Assembly (NCBI GenBank): GCA_023389575.1
Contig: JAEWEG010000057.1
Span: 1-41,257, forward strand
Length of the DNA stretch: 41,257 nt
DNA from: Chloroflexota bacterium
Lineage (GTDB): Bacteria; Chloroflexota; Chloroflexia; Thermomicrobiales; UBA6265
Direction: 5' to 3'
Shown: one piece after another, positions 23,958 through 32,632 of the stretch
Numbering within the stretch: position 1 is the stretch's first letter
Layout of the letters: the number at the start of each line of letters is the position of its first letter
Notes under the pieces: model-generated
The model's database searches: none
Told to the model about the DNA's origin: nothing
The model's input: only the letters and a program-made list of their open reading frames with translations
Made by a program: the position numbers and the translations under genes

Positions 23958-24836
23958 CTAGACCATCCTCGGCTGAACCGCTTCGCGCGGCACGGAGTCA
24001 CTCGGCACCGCGCCTGGCATATCGTTGAGCGCTTCGAACCCGGGTACAGGCTGGCCAACACTGTGGCGATAGGTGGCCGTGCAGTAGATCGTGCCCACCG
24101 CCGACCCGGTTATGACCAGGAAGATGAACACCGCCACCCACAGCACGGCCATCGCCATGGTCGCGGGATCATAATTCAGCAATGCCACCAGGATCAGGAG
24201 GCCCAGTCCGCCAACGAACGTAAGGATCAGAACGCTCCGCCTGGCGACCTCGACTCCCGTTCCGCCGACGAACCGGTCGCTCCAGACCGAACGCAACAGC
24301 GCCTCGCTCCTGTGCAGGGCGGGACGCGCTCCCAGCCCTTCCACCGCGATGACCGGCGCGCCGAGGAAGGTGGCCAACGACCACGCGCCCGGCTCCGGCA
24401 GCGAGCGAATCCCAACCCTCCACGACACCCAGTGGATCACCCTGATTGGAATCGACACCAGGTCCGACGCCAGCACCGCGTAGACAACGATCGCCGGGAA
24501 CCGGCGCACGGCGACACGCCACCCGTTCAGCCGCCACCGCTGAGGGCCGTCGAGCCGCGCGACAGCGTCCACCACCAGCATCACGTTGAAGAACTGGATG
24601 GTGGCACACGTGGCGAAGTAGAGGATGAGGAATCCAAGGATGCCCTGTGGAGTAACGGCGAACATCGCGTTCTCCTCGGCGAGCCGGGCCCGCACAAGGG
24701 CGAGCGGCACGTAGCCGGCGATGAGCGAGACCGCGAGGCCGGAGAGCAGCGGGTAGAGGAGGAGCATCCGATAGCGGAGCAGGAACAACCAACTGGCGCG
24801 AACCAGTCTCGAATTGCGTTGCACGCGCTGTTTCAT
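23958..24836 (-). CDS. Integral membrane protein, DUF6159-like
   Basis: Protein of 292 residues with about six hydrophobic segments. It begins with a basic stretch (RNSRLVRASWLFLLRYRMLLLYPLLSG) typical of DUF6159 proteins: a charged W-rich helix leading into the first membrane span at 25-48. Further spans lie at about 68-90 (GILGFLILYFATCATIQFFNVML), 115-130, 200-222 (VLILTFVGGLGLLILVALL) and 228-250 (MAVLWVAVFIFLVITGSAVGTIY). The EGLGARPALHRSEALLRSVW segment is a soluble loop. No biochemical role is known. Similar proteins occur in GC-rich Gram-positive and Chloroflexota genomes. Confidence 0.7.
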   Translation of the reverse strand: MKQRVQRNSRLVRASWLFLLRYRMLLLYPLLSGLAVSLIAGYVPLALVRARLAEENAMFAVTPQGILGFLILYFATCATIQFFNVMLVVDAVARLDGPQRWRLNGWRVAVRRFPAIVVYAVLASDLVSIPIRVIHWVSWRVGIRSLPEPGAWSLATFLGAPVIAVEGLGARPALHRSEALLRSVWSDRFVGGTGVEVARRSVLILTFVGGLGLLILVALLNYDPATMAMAVLWVAVFIFLVITGSAVGTIYCTATYRHSVGQPVPGFEALNDMPGAVPSDSVPREAVQPRMV

Positions 24837-24965
24837 CGAATGTGCCCTGTCAAAACTCCGGCGCGGTCAGGCCAACCGTGGAATCGGTTGGTTGCCGAAA
24901 GGCTGGCGGCCCGCGCTGATCTGTGGAACCCCGTCGCCGTATTGTTGGCCCCCCGCCTGCCCATG

Positions 24966-25481
24966 TCAATCACTACCCGCGTCCATTGGGGAAGCTCGTT
25001 CGCCGCTCGGTGACACATAGCCTTCGTCTTCGCCGGGGGGCTCCCAGAACGGAAGGTAATGGTCGAGGAGCGCGTCGCTGATTCGAAAGGAGTCCATCGG
25101 CGGGTCGACGCTTCTCCGCGCGACCGGCTCCCGGATCGTTTCGATCGGGGTATCGAAGTAGTAGAGCACCGCTTCGGCGCCCATTCCCTCGATCCGCCTC
25201 TTCATCGCGGTCCGCTCGTCCCTGGACCAGAACCCTTCGTCGAGGATGACATCGATTCCCTTCGCGACGAGTTCGAACGCGACATCCCGCGACAGCTCGA
25301 CAATCATGTGGTCGTGGTCCGCGTATCCCTCGATGGTGGGATCATTGCCGATCAGCCTGATCAGCCACTCGTCCTTGGTGATCCGAACCGCACCGGTGCG
25401 TGATTCGAGCTCCCGGGCGAACGTGGTCTTCCCGGCGCCAATGAACCCGCAGAGGAGATGGACGGTGGGCTTGCTTTTCAT
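24966..25481 (-). CDS. P-loop ATPase/kinase of the AAA_33 (zeta-toxin-like) type
   Basis: Protein of 171 residues with Walker A GFIGAGKTT (12-20), RITKDEWLIRLIG, and the Walker B-like VILDEGFWSRDERTAMKRRIE, followed by the LID-type arginines EPVARRSVDP. It is probably a small-molecule or nucleotide kinase; zeta-toxin kinases share this fold, but no antitoxin gene accompanies it. The start is the ATG at 25481: a TATAGT box sits 6 nt before it and there is no Shine-Dalgarno, so the transcript is probably leaderless. Longer starts upstream read through this promoter. Confidence 0.8.
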   Translation of the reverse strand: MKSKPTVHLLCGFIGAGKTTFARELESRTGAVRITKDEWLIRLIGNDPTIEGYADHDHMIVELSRDVAFELVAKGIDVILDEGFWSRDERTAMKRRIEGMGAEAVLYYFDTPIETIREPVARRSVDPPMDSFRISDALLDHYLPFWEPPGEDEGYVSPSGERASPMDAGSD

Positions 25482-25487
25482 CGTCAC

Positions 25488-25493
25488 ACTATA
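25488..25493 (-). promoter_or_regulatory. -10 box giving a leaderless kinase mRNA
   Basis: TATAGT on the minus strand ends 6 nt before the ATG at 25481. The predicted start point coincides with the ATG. Confidence 0.45.
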
Positions 25494-25563
25494 GCGACCC
25501 TGAATCCCCATGGTGCATGACAGGGCGATCGGCCGCCCGTGCAACGCAGGTTTTCCAGACACC

Positions 25564-25593
25564 AAAACGGCTGGCGAGAATGCTCACCAGCCG
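25564..25593 (-). terminator. Rho-independent terminator of the HTH regulator gene
   Basis: On the minus strand CGGCTGG/CCAGCCG (7 bp) encloses GAG/CTC (3 bp) across one mismatch, with a 4-nt loop, followed by TTTT. It lies about 70 nt after the regulator stop. Confidence 0.7.
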
Positions 25594-25661
25594 CTTTGCT
25601 CCATCCGAATTGCAGTATTTCCGGACCGACTGCTTCCCGCCGCCGCCGGAGAGTCGTCGCG

Positions 25662-26186
25662 CTAGAACTCGCTCGCGCTCGCCACCCGCTTCAGGTTCTC
25701 GATATCCCGCCGCACCACGAAGGTCCGGCCGCTCATGTCGTCTCGCACGTAGTTCAGCGAGCGATCGTCCATCCATCGATAGATGGTGGGGCGGGTCACG
25801 CCCAGTTGCTGCGCCGCGTTCCCGATGCTCACCAGTTCACTGGGGTCATAGGCCCTGTACTTCGCCAGCGCCAGCATCCGGCCCAGATCGGTGTCCCAGA
25901 ATGCGCGCGGCACGGAATAGTCCTCCGCGGCGACAGGCCAGAACAACAACTGAACGACCGAATCAATGGCCTCCAGCACAAGTTCCTTGTCTTCCCGGGT
26001 ATGGCCACGTGCCAACCGGGCGAGGCGAAGAAGATCCTGGCCAAACGGTCCACTGCGAAGCTGGTCCAAGGTCAACGGCCGGAATGACTCAGGGTAAAGC
26101 TGGGTCACCAGTCGATGATGATGGCTGTAAACCAGTTGCAGCGCGTTGTCCATGACCTCCTGGTAGTCTCGGGACTCGGACTCCAC
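25662..26186 (-). CDS. HTH (excisionase/MerR-type) DNA-binding regulator with helical N-terminal domain
   Basis: Protein of 174 residues. The C-terminal 55 residues form a winged helix of the MerR/excisionase type: VSIGNAAQQLGVTRPTIYRWMDDRSLNYVRDDMSGRTFVVRRDIENLKRV, with recognition helix RPTIYRWMDD. The N-terminal 110 residues are mainly helical (NALQLVYSHHHRLVTQLYP; LVLEAIDSVVQLLFW) and of unknown type, perhaps a sensor or dimerisation domain. The GTG at 26186 is chosen because AAGGAG is 6 nt upstream. It has its own promoter (TTGACA-17-TACAAT), three repeats of CGTACA around it and a terminator, so it is a single-gene unit and probably autoregulated. Confidence 0.8.
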   Translation of the reverse strand: MESESRDYQEVMDNALQLVYSHHHRLVTQLYPESFRPLTLDQLRSGPFGQDLLRLARLARGHTREDKELVLEAIDSVVQLLFWPVAAEDYSVPRAFWDTDLGRMLALAKYRAYDPSELVSIGNAAQQLGVTRPTIYRWMDDRSLNYVRDDMSGRTFVVRRDIENLKRVASASEF

Positions 26187-26247
26187 GACGACTCCTTTCA
26201 GTCCGAAAGTTGCTCCACACAACCTCGAGTTGCCTTCACAGGCGAGG

Positions 26248-26280
26248 TGTACGCATCACACTGTACGGTCGGATTGTACG
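26248..26280 (-). repeat. Three CGTACA repeats over the regulator promoter
   Basis: CGTACA on the minus strand (TGTACG on plus) occurs at 26275-26280, 26262-26267 and 26248-26253, with 13- and 14-nt periodicity. The first overlaps the -10 box, the second the start point, the third the leader. They fit direct-repeat operator sites for the adjacent HTH protein. Confidence 0.45.
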
Positions 26281-26301
26281 TTGCCAGCGATCACGTGTCA
26301 A
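26273..26301 (-). promoter_or_regulatory. Consensus sigma-A promoter of the HTH regulator
   Basis: TTGACA (26296-26301) and TACAAT (26273-26278) on the minus strand are 17 nt apart. This is the best sigma-A promoter match in the window. Predicted start near 26266, about 80 nt before the GTG start codon. Confidence 0.8.
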
Positions 26302-26325
26302 TGATGAACGTACCGTTCCGACAGT

Positions 26326-26340
26326 GTGACTGTCAGTCAC
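26326..26340. repeat. Palindrome upstream of the regulator promoter
   Basis: GTGACTG and CAGTCAC surround a single T, a perfect 15-bp palindrome about 25 bp upstream of the -35 box. It may bind an activator or repressor. Confidence 0.4.
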
Positions 26341-26392
26341 TGAAAGGGTCATTATCCGCATGGAATCGGGCAATCCGCGATCCGCTAACGAC

Positions 26393-26420
26393 AGCGACGC
26401 GCCAGCATCGGCGCGTCGCT
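26393..26420 (-). terminator. Hairpin after the small membrane-protein gene (no U-run)
   Basis: AGCGACGCGCC (26393-26403) and GGCGCGTCGCT (26410-26420) pair perfectly (11 bp, 6-nt loop). It lies 30 nt beyond the stop at 26451 and separates it from the regulator promoter. No T-run on the minus strand. Confidence 0.5.
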
Positions 26421-26450
26421 CCAACGTGGACGTTTGCGGTGACGTTGAGA

Positions 26451-26819
26451 TCAGCCGCCCGTCGTCATTCCCCGGATCGCGAGGCCAAAGATGAACAGTG
26501 CCACCAGGCTGTACAGCAGCAACCCCTGGCGAGGTGCCTTGTCACGCACGTAGGACCACACGAACGGCAGCACCAGCGCGGCGGTGAAGCCATAGAGGAT
26601 GTGGATCGTGTCCTCGGGCCGGTCTCCCCAGACAAAAAGCACCATCCCCAGTAGCCCCTGCACCACCACCAGGCCCTGGCCAATCAGGAGCATGCCGGCG
26701 ACGGCGCCACCGAGCACGCCGCCACGGGCGAATTCGATTAGTCCCCAGGCACCCGCCACCAGAAAGAACAACATAACCGTCGTTGCCAGGCGATCGTGAA
26801 ACAGTTCAACTACAGTCAT
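26451..26819 (-). CDS. Small four-helix membrane protein of unknown function
   Basis: Protein of 122 residues, almost wholly hydrophobic, with four spans: about 10-29 (LATTVMLFFLVAGAWGLIEF), 38-66 (AVAGMLLIGQGLVVVQGLLGMVLFVW), 76-93 (LYGFTAALVLPFVWSYV) and 101-119 (LLLYSLVALFIFGLAIRG). His8 in ELFHDRL and His74 in DTIHILYGF lie at helix ends and recall heme-ligand placement in small cytochrome-b-like proteins, but no family is assigned. A TATACT box at 26865-26870 (minus) suggests a promoter about 45 nt upstream. No clear Shine-Dalgarno. Confidence 0.65.
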   Translation of the reverse strand: MTVVELFHDRLATTVMLFFLVAGAWGLIEFARGGVLGGAVAGMLLIGQGLVVVQGLLGMVLFVWGDRPEDTIHILYGFTAALVLPFVWSYVRDKAPRQGLLLYSLVALFIFGLAIRGMTTGG

Positions 26820-26927
26820 CCAGCGATACGCTCCCGCCCGTGGTCATCCATACACATTGACCGGAGTATAGCCAACCGGCCCACGCTCCCCGGCCATTCC
26901 CGCGCATCGGTTCCCGGCTTCCCCCGC

Positions 26928-27812
26928 TTACAACAGCGCCTCGATGCCAAGCTGGCGGACCGGAAGTTTCGGAACCGCGGGAGCCCAGGCGGCCGTGTCC
27001 CGCTCGCTGGCCCCGGGCGACCAGAGTGGCCCGGGCGAGGTGCGCGGCAACGCGGTCACCGTCGAGCCGACCCCACGGTCCCGAAGCGCCTCGCGCGTCT
27101 CTCGTTCGGCGACCGCCGGCTCGTTGTTGGTATTGGAAAGATGCGCCAGCCAAATCTCCGGCTCCCGCCTGGCCGTCGCCAGGGTCGTGGCCAGCGATGT
27201 CGCGCACATCTCGTTGGAAAGGTGCCCCGCGTCGCTGGCGACCCTGCGCTTCAGGTGCATGGGGTAGGGGCCACGCTGGAGCATCTCCAGGTCATGGTTC
27301 GATTCCAGCACCACTAGGTCGCTGGCGGCGATTGGATCGACCAATCGGTCGTGCCACGAGCCCAGGTCGGTGAAGATCGAGATTCTGGCGGTCGGTGTCT
27401 CCAGCAGGTACCCGCACGGCTCGGCCGCGTCGTGCTTCACCATCACCGCCCACACCGCGATTTCGCCGACCTGAAGCGACCGGTGGTACTCGATCTGCTC
27501 CCACTGCGGGGGAGGAATGTTCCCGCGGCGACACGTGCCCAGCGTCGAAACGATCGGAACATCCGTCCCGGTCACGCAGGAGAGGGTACGGATGTGATCC
27601 GTGTGCTCGTGCGTGATCAGCACGGCGTCGAGATCGCCGATGGCCAGGCCGCGCTCGCCGAGGCCCTTCCGGATCGTGCGAATGCCCACGCCGCAATCGA
27701 GCATGAGGCTGGTTTCACCAGACGTAACAAGGAAAGCATTGCCGGAACTGCCACTGCCAAGGCTCTGGACGGTCACGCCTGGACCGGCGGTGGGAGGTAT
27801 CGATTGGTTCAT
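26928..27812 (-). CDS. Metallo-beta-lactamase-fold hydrolase, WalJ/YycJ-like
   Basis: Protein of 294 residues. It has the YycJ-type N-terminus VQSLGSGSSGNAFLV, metal site HEHTDH (68-73), the later ligands in KHDAAEPCGY and ESNHDLEML, and the terminal motif GHLSNEMCATSLAT and LAHLSNTNN. WalJ/YycJ proteins are di-metal hydrolases with reported 5'-3' exonuclease activity in DNA repair. In Firmicutes the gene accompanies walKR; no such genes are here. ATG at 27812 was chosen because the family motif begins 14 residues later; no strong ribosome-binding site is seen. Confidence 0.88.
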   Translation of the reverse strand: MNQSIPPTAGPGVTVQSLGSGSSGNAFLVTSGETSLMLDCGVGIRTIRKGLGERGLAIGDLDAVLITHEHTDHIRTLSCVTGTDVPIVSTLGTCRRGNIPPPQWEQIEYHRSLQVGEIAVWAVMVKHDAAEPCGYLLETPTARISIFTDLGSWHDRLVDPIAASDLVVLESNHDLEMLQRGPYPMHLKRRVASDAGHLSNEMCATSLATTLATARREPEIWLAHLSNTNNEPAVAERETREALRDRGVGSTVTALPRTSPGPLWSPGASERDTAAWAPAVPKLPVRQLGIEALL

Positions 27813-27949
27813 GTGGGTCAAGCTGCACCTGGAACGAAGCGCGGGCCGCGCGGGCGAAGTCGATCCATCCAGTGTAGACGACAGCCACTGGAGTCTCGCC
27901 GCACAAACCTGTTCATCTGGCTGGCTGCTTTCACCCCGCCATGGCCCGC

Positions 27950-29533
27950 TCAAACCCGCTCCGGGGTGATCTCAGCCCGTATCACGCCGTCCCGTTCGAG
28001 CTCGGCGAGCACCGGGTCCAGGATTGCGATGTCCGGAGTCGTCGTATCCACCACGATATGCACCGCGCCTTCCGGAACCGCGGGCGGGTCCAACGTGACG
28101 CGTGCCCGTTGCTGGCGATGGATCTCCACCCCCGCGTCCGATACCGAGTCGTCCCGAGCCGAACGTGCTTCCAGCCGCCGTATCACGACATCTTCGTCGG
28201 TCACCGTTTCAAGGAGCACGAATGGCACGCCGCGCTCTCGCGCCAGGTCCGACGCCCGACTTCGCAGTCCGGAATCCAGAAAGGTCGCGTCGAGCAGGAC
28301 CGCGCGTCCTTCTCCCAATACGTCGCCGCCACGCCGATACATCTCCGCATAGGTTCGCTCGGTCCAGTCGCTCCCATAGATCCCGGCGCCAACTCCAGCC
28401 CTGGATGTTGTCTCGATCCCAGCGAGTTCCTTTCGCACCACATCCGAGGCGATCACCTGGATGCCGATCGCGGCGGCCAGCGCATTCGCCACGGTCGACT
28501 TGCCGGTTCCGCTGAGGCCACTCGTACAGATCAGGGTGGGCCTTACCGCCAACACCTGAGCGCTCGCCTGGGCCATGTACTCCAGCGCCTCCACCGCGTG
28601 TTCGTTGGCGCCGCCTCCCTCGACCTGCGCGTCGCGGATAAGCGCGACCTTCGCCCGCACCAACGCCCGGTGCGCCCAGTAGAGGCGAAGCACGTCGTCG
28701 GGCAGGTCGAACCCGGCCTCCCGATAGCGTCGAACCAGGTCGGTCGCGGCGGCGCCCGCGCCGAGCCGTCGCAGATCCATCAACAGGAACGCCAGGTCGC
28801 TCGCCACGTCCGCGCACCGGAGGTCCGCGTTGAACTCGACACAGTCGAAGACCTGCACGCCGCCCGGCTCGATGCAGATGTGATCGCAGCGCAAGTCGCC
28901 GTGTCCGTCGCGCACCCATCCCTCCCTGGTGCGCTCCAGCAGGCGGGAACGATTGCGGTCGATGAACGTGCGCATCGAGCGTTGGATCAAGCCAAGCTGA
29001 ACCGGCGCCAGCGAGTACTCATCGAGTTCGTCCAGGTTGTCCTTCACCACGTCCAGCACCATCGCGGTGATCGCGTCCGGCTCGCCCTCACACAGCGCCG
29101 CGCCCTCGGCATGAAACGGAATCAGCTGCCCAGCGATGATCGCGTCGAGGTTTGCGGGCGCCCCGCCTTCCGCGAGCAGCACATCGAGCATGCCTTCCGC
29201 CGGCATCCTGCGCATGAGCGTCGCCCATTCGACCACCGGCCCATCGCCCTGAACCTCCAGGCCATCACCCCTGGCCGTGATCGGCACGACATCGAGGTAC
29301 ACCCCCTCGGTCAGACGCCGGTTAAGGCGGACCTCCTCCTCGCAGGAAAAGCGTCGCTGCTCCAACGAGCCGTGATCCACGAAGTCGAGCTTCAACGGTC
29401 GCTTCACCTTCACGACCTTGTCGCCCGCCAGAAAGACCCATGAAATGTGCGTCTCGATCAATTCCACGTCGGCGGGTTTCCAGGGGTACGCCTCGGGCCG
29501 GAGCAGGTCCTTCGGGTTGAACGCTCGTGTCAC
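27950..29533 (-). CDS. Fusion of APH-like kinase domain and P-loop kinase
   Basis: Protein of 527 residues. The N-terminal part (about 1-330) has an aminoglycoside-phosphotransferase/choline-kinase-like fold: ETHISWVFLAGDKVVKVKRP, catalytic loop HGDLRCDHI (Asp213) and metal-binding VFDCVEFNADLRCADVASDLAFL. The C-terminal part (about 335-490) is an adenylate-kinase-like P-loop domain with GLSGTGKST (Lys345) and AVLLDATFLDSGLRSRASDLA. This architecture is known as a bifunctional AAA-ATPase/phosphotransferase; the substrate is not known. The GTG at 29533 is chosen because GGAAGG lies 8 nt upstream; an in-frame ATG at 29596 is possible. Divergent from the UPF0182 gene. Confidence 0.87.
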   Translation of the reverse strand: MTRAFNPKDLLRPEAYPWKPADVELIETHISWVFLAGDKVVKVKRPLKLDFVDHGSLEQRRFSCEEEVRLNRRLTEGVYLDVVPITARGDGLEVQGDGPVVEWATLMRRMPAEGMLDVLLAEGGAPANLDAIIAGQLIPFHAEGAALCEGEPDAITAMVLDVVKDNLDELDEYSLAPVQLGLIQRSMRTFIDRNRSRLLERTREGWVRDGHGDLRCDHICIEPGGVQVFDCVEFNADLRCADVASDLAFLLMDLRRLGAGAAATDLVRRYREAGFDLPDDVLRLYWAHRALVRAKVALIRDAQVEGGGANEHAVEALEYMAQASAQVLAVRPTLICTSGLSGTGKSTVANALAAAIGIQVIASDVVRKELAGIETTSRAGVGAGIYGSDWTERTYAEMYRRGGDVLGEGRAVLLDATFLDSGLRSRASDLARERGVPFVLLETVTDEDVVIRRLEARSARDDSVSDAGVEIHRQQRARVTLDPPAVPEGAVHIVVDTTTPDIAILDPVLAELERDGVIRAEITPERV

Positions 29534-29709
29534 ATCCTGATCCTTCCGCGTTTCCAGGCTACGAATTGCTTCCTGACATGGTCGCACCCGGATCATGAAA
29601 ACGCGCGAAGTGTCGTATCCTCAACGAAGCATGCGTTCCACGACTGGCGGCGCCGTTCGGGCGCCATCCAGCGAGTCACCATCCCGGCCATTCACGATCA
29701 GGGGGCAGA

Positions 29710-32607
29710 GTGTTCCAGCGTTTCTCACGTCGCAACAACGGCGCCGAACCTACGGCTCCGAAGACGCCTTCCGGGCCACGAAAACCCCGGTTCGCGATCT
29801 CCGCCTCCACCAAACGAATGCTGGTGGCATTGCTCGTCATCGTGCTCCTGTTCCTGATCGGATCGATCACGGCGCCGTTCTGGATCAACTGGCTCTGGTT
29901 CGGCAGCATGGGCTACCGGGGAGTCATCGTCACCAACTACCTGTGGGTAACGGTTACCTTCCTCGTCACGTCGATCATTACCTCGGTGGTGTTCATCGCC
30001 AACGTCCGGTTCGCGGTTCGCAACTCGCGCAACGCGGCGGTCCCGCGCGAAGGGCGCGTTGGCCGCTTCAGCCAGAGCGCGCTGAACCTGATCGGAACCG
30101 TTGGCGGCATCGCCCTGGGCCTGGTGGTCGGCTGGATCAGCAAGGACTTCTGGCGCGAAGCCTGGATGGCCATGCGAGCCACCGAGTTCGGCGTCAAGGA
30201 CCCCACCTTCGGCCGTGATGTCAGCTTCTACGTGTTCACCCTGCCCGTACTGCATGGTCTGCAAAGCTCGCTCATGCTGCTCGTTGGCATTACCCTCGCG
30301 GCGGTGGCCGTCGTCTACCTCATCCGCCTCGGCGTCCGCTACGGGCAGTGGGGTGATGTCCCGACCTTCGCGCTGCGGCATCTCTCGGCGCTGGGCTGCG
30401 TGATGCTGCTGCTGATCGCCTTCGGCTACGTCCTCGGCAATTTCGACCTCGTCTACTCCAATCGCGGGGTCGTCATCGGTCCCGGCTTCACCGATGTCAA
30501 CATCGTCCGACCCTTGAACTGGATGATGGCCTTCATCTCCGCCGCGATCGGCATTGGCCTGCTGACCGGGTTCGTGCTCCGCAGCCCGCGCTGGCTGATC
30601 GGACTCCTCGGCGGCTGGGCGTTCCTCGCCGTGATCCTCACCCCGCTGTTGCCGGTGGTGGTCCAGCGCTTCGTGGTGGAGCCGAACGAGTTCCGCCGGG
30701 AAGAGAAGTACATCGCCCGCAACATCGAGATGACCCGCCACGGATTCGGACTCTACGACGTGGAGGTGACCGAGCTCACCGGCCAGGACCCAATCGTTCC
30801 CTCGGATCTTCCAGCCGACGAACCACCCCTGTCGAACGTCCGGATTTGGGACTACCGGGTCGTCACACCCATCTTCCAGCAGCTCCAGTCGTTCGTTCCC
30901 TACTACGAATTCGCAGATATCGACGTCGGCTGGTACATGATCGACGGCAAGCCAGTTCAGGTCCTGATCTCCGCTCGGGAACTGAACGTGGATGGCCTGC
31001 CCCAAACCGCGCGCACCTGGACAAACACGCATCTTGCCTACACCCACGGCTACGGCGCGGTGATTAGTCCCGTCAGCCAGGTGTCCTCCGATGGCTGGCC
31101 CGTCATGATCGTGCGCGACGTGCCACCGGTGGGACCGCCCGAACTCACCATCGACCAGCCCGAGATCTACTTCAGCGAACTCGACCAGGAATGGATCATC
31201 ATCAACACCGACCAGACTGAGTTCACTGGCATCGACGACAACATGGGCCAGGAAGGCTTCCAGGGGACCCCGGCCGGGTCGATCAGCCTCGGCAACCCGT
31301 TCACCAGGGCCCTCGCCGCGCTCACGCTCAACGACCGCAACGTAATGATCAGCGGCCAGCTGACCGGCGACTCCCGGCTCGTCCTCACACGCAACATCAT
31401 CGACCGCGTCGAGCGTGTCGCGCCCTTCCTGGAGTACGAGACCGATCCGTACCTGGTCGTCGCCGATGGCAAGCTGTACTGGATCATCGACGCCTATACC
31501 TCGTCCGACCGGTACCCCCAGGCCACCAAGTACGACGGGCGGAACTACATCCGGAACAGCGTCAAGGTCGTGGTGGACGCCTACGACGGCACCACCACCT
31601 TCTACCGGACCGCCGAGCACGATCCCATCGCCGACGCTTACGGCGAGGTCTATGGCGACCTCTTCACGCCGGTGGAGGAGGCGCCAGCCAGCATCGCCCA
31701 GCATTTCCGCTACCCCGAATACATGTTCCAGGTTCAGTCCGATGTCTGGTCCACCTACCACGTCGACAACACCCGGTCGCTCTACGACGGAGAAGACCAG
31801 TGGATCGTGGCCCAGGAGCAGATCGGCGACAGCGTTCAACAGGTAGAGCCCTACTTCGTGACGCAGGTGTTGCCCAACGAGACGGAAACCGAGTTCGCGC
31901 TAACCGTTCCGTTCACGCCGGGCGGTGGCCAGCAGCGGCAGAACATGACCGCCTGGTTCGCCGGAACCGCGGATGCGTCAGGCGACACGCGATTGCGCCA
32001 GTACCGGTATCCGCGCCAGGTGACCGTATTCGGCCCAATGCAGATCGATGCCCAGATCAGCCAGGACCCGGAAATATCGCAGCAGATCGCGCTCTGGAAC
32101 CAGAGTGGCACCGAGGTGATCCGCGGCAACATGCTCGTGATCCCGGTCAACGACGCGATGCTCTACGTGCAGCCGCTCTACCTGCAATCCCGCGATTCCA
32201 CCGCCGCCGCGCCGAAGCTGGTCCGCGTGATCGTCGCCACCGACCAGCAGGTGGTGATGCGCCCCACCCTGGAGGAAGCCATCAACGCGCTGGCCGATCC
32301 CAACGCGGACTCGGTCGGCGAAATGGAAGAGACTCCGCCGGACACCATCGAATCACCGGATGGACAGGGAACCGCTCCGGACACAGGTGAGGAAACCGTG
32401 GCCCCGCCGGATGCTGGCGAATTCGCCGGCATGACCCAGGAGGAACTCACGGAGGAGGCCATCGCCACCTACGACCGTGCCCAGGCGGCCCTGAGCCAGG
32501 GTGACCTCGCGACCTTCCAGACCGAGCAGGATCGGTTGGGCCTCATTCTGCAGGCTCTGGGCCTGACACTGGGGGCCACGCCGGAAGCCGCCACTCCGGC
32601 GCCCTAG
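29710..32607 (+). CDS. UPF0182-family large membrane protein
   Basis: Protein of 965 residues. The first third carries seven membrane spans (about 37-57, 76-96, 117-136, 183-205, 222-242, 268-288, 297-318), the rest is a large extracytoplasmic domain with the family segments RNIEMTRHGFGLYDVE, WTNTHLAYTHGYGAVISPV, EIYFSELDQEWIIINTDQTEF, DPYLVVADGKLYWIIDAYTSSDRYP and YIRNSVKVVVDAYDG. The C-terminal 110 residues are acidic and Pro/Glu-rich. Function is not known; the family is spread through Actinobacteria, Cyanobacteria, Firmicutes and Chloroflexota. GTG start with AGGGGG close upstream. A perfect terminator hairpin follows. Confidence 0.92.
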   Translation: MFQRFSRRNNGAEPTAPKTPSGPRKPRFAISASTKRMLVALLVIVLLFLIGSITAPFWINWLWFGSMGYRGVIVTNYLWVTVTFLVTSIITSVVFIANVRFAVRNSRNAAVPREGRVGRFSQSALNLIGTVGGIALGLVVGWISKDFWREAWMAMRATEFGVKDPTFGRDVSFYVFTLPVLHGLQSSLMLLVGITLAAVAVVYLIRLGVRYGQWGDVPTFALRHLSALGCVMLLLIAFGYVLGNFDLVYSNRGVVIGPGFTDVNIVRPLNWMMAFISAAIGIGLLTGFVLRSPRWLIGLLGGWAFLAVILTPLLPVVVQRFVVEPNEFRREEKYIARNIEMTRHGFGLYDVEVTELTGQDPIVPSDLPADEPPLSNVRIWDYRVVTPIFQQLQSFVPYYEFADIDVGWYMIDGKPVQVLISARELNVDGLPQTARTWTNTHLAYTHGYGAVISPVSQVSSDGWPVMIVRDVPPVGPPELTIDQPEIYFSELDQEWIIINTDQTEFTGIDDNMGQEGFQGTPAGSISLGNPFTRALAALTLNDRNVMISGQLTGDSRLVLTRNIIDRVERVAPFLEYETDPYLVVADGKLYWIIDAYTSSDRYPQATKYDGRNYIRNSVKVVVDAYDGTTTFYRTAEHDPIADAYGEVYGDLFTPVEEAPASIAQHFRYPEYMFQVQSDVWSTYHVDNTRSLYDGEDQWIVAQEQIGDSVQQVEPYFVTQVLPNETETEFALTVPFTPGGGQQRQNMTAWFAGTADASGDTRLRQYRYPRQVTVFGPMQIDAQISQDPEISQQIALWNQSGTEVIRGNMLVIPVNDAMLYVQPLYLQSRDSTAAAPKLVRVIVATDQQVVMRPTLEEAINALADPNADSVGEMEETPPDTIESPDGQGTAPDTGEETVAPPDAGEFAGMTQEELTEEAIATYDRAQAALSQGDLATFQTEQDRLGLILQALGLTLGATPEAATPAP

Positions 32608-32632
32608 ACCTGAACGTCATCGAGGAACGAGT

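Noticed and set aside
23788..23961. 57-residue plus-strand frame starting at GTG 23788
   Set aside because: No ribosome-binding site and no similarity recognised; its end overlaps the end of the DUF6159-like gene by a few bases.
24966..25481. Zeta-toxin of a toxin-antitoxin pair
   Set aside because: The fold is similar, but no small antitoxin gene is adjacent and the promoter drives only this gene.
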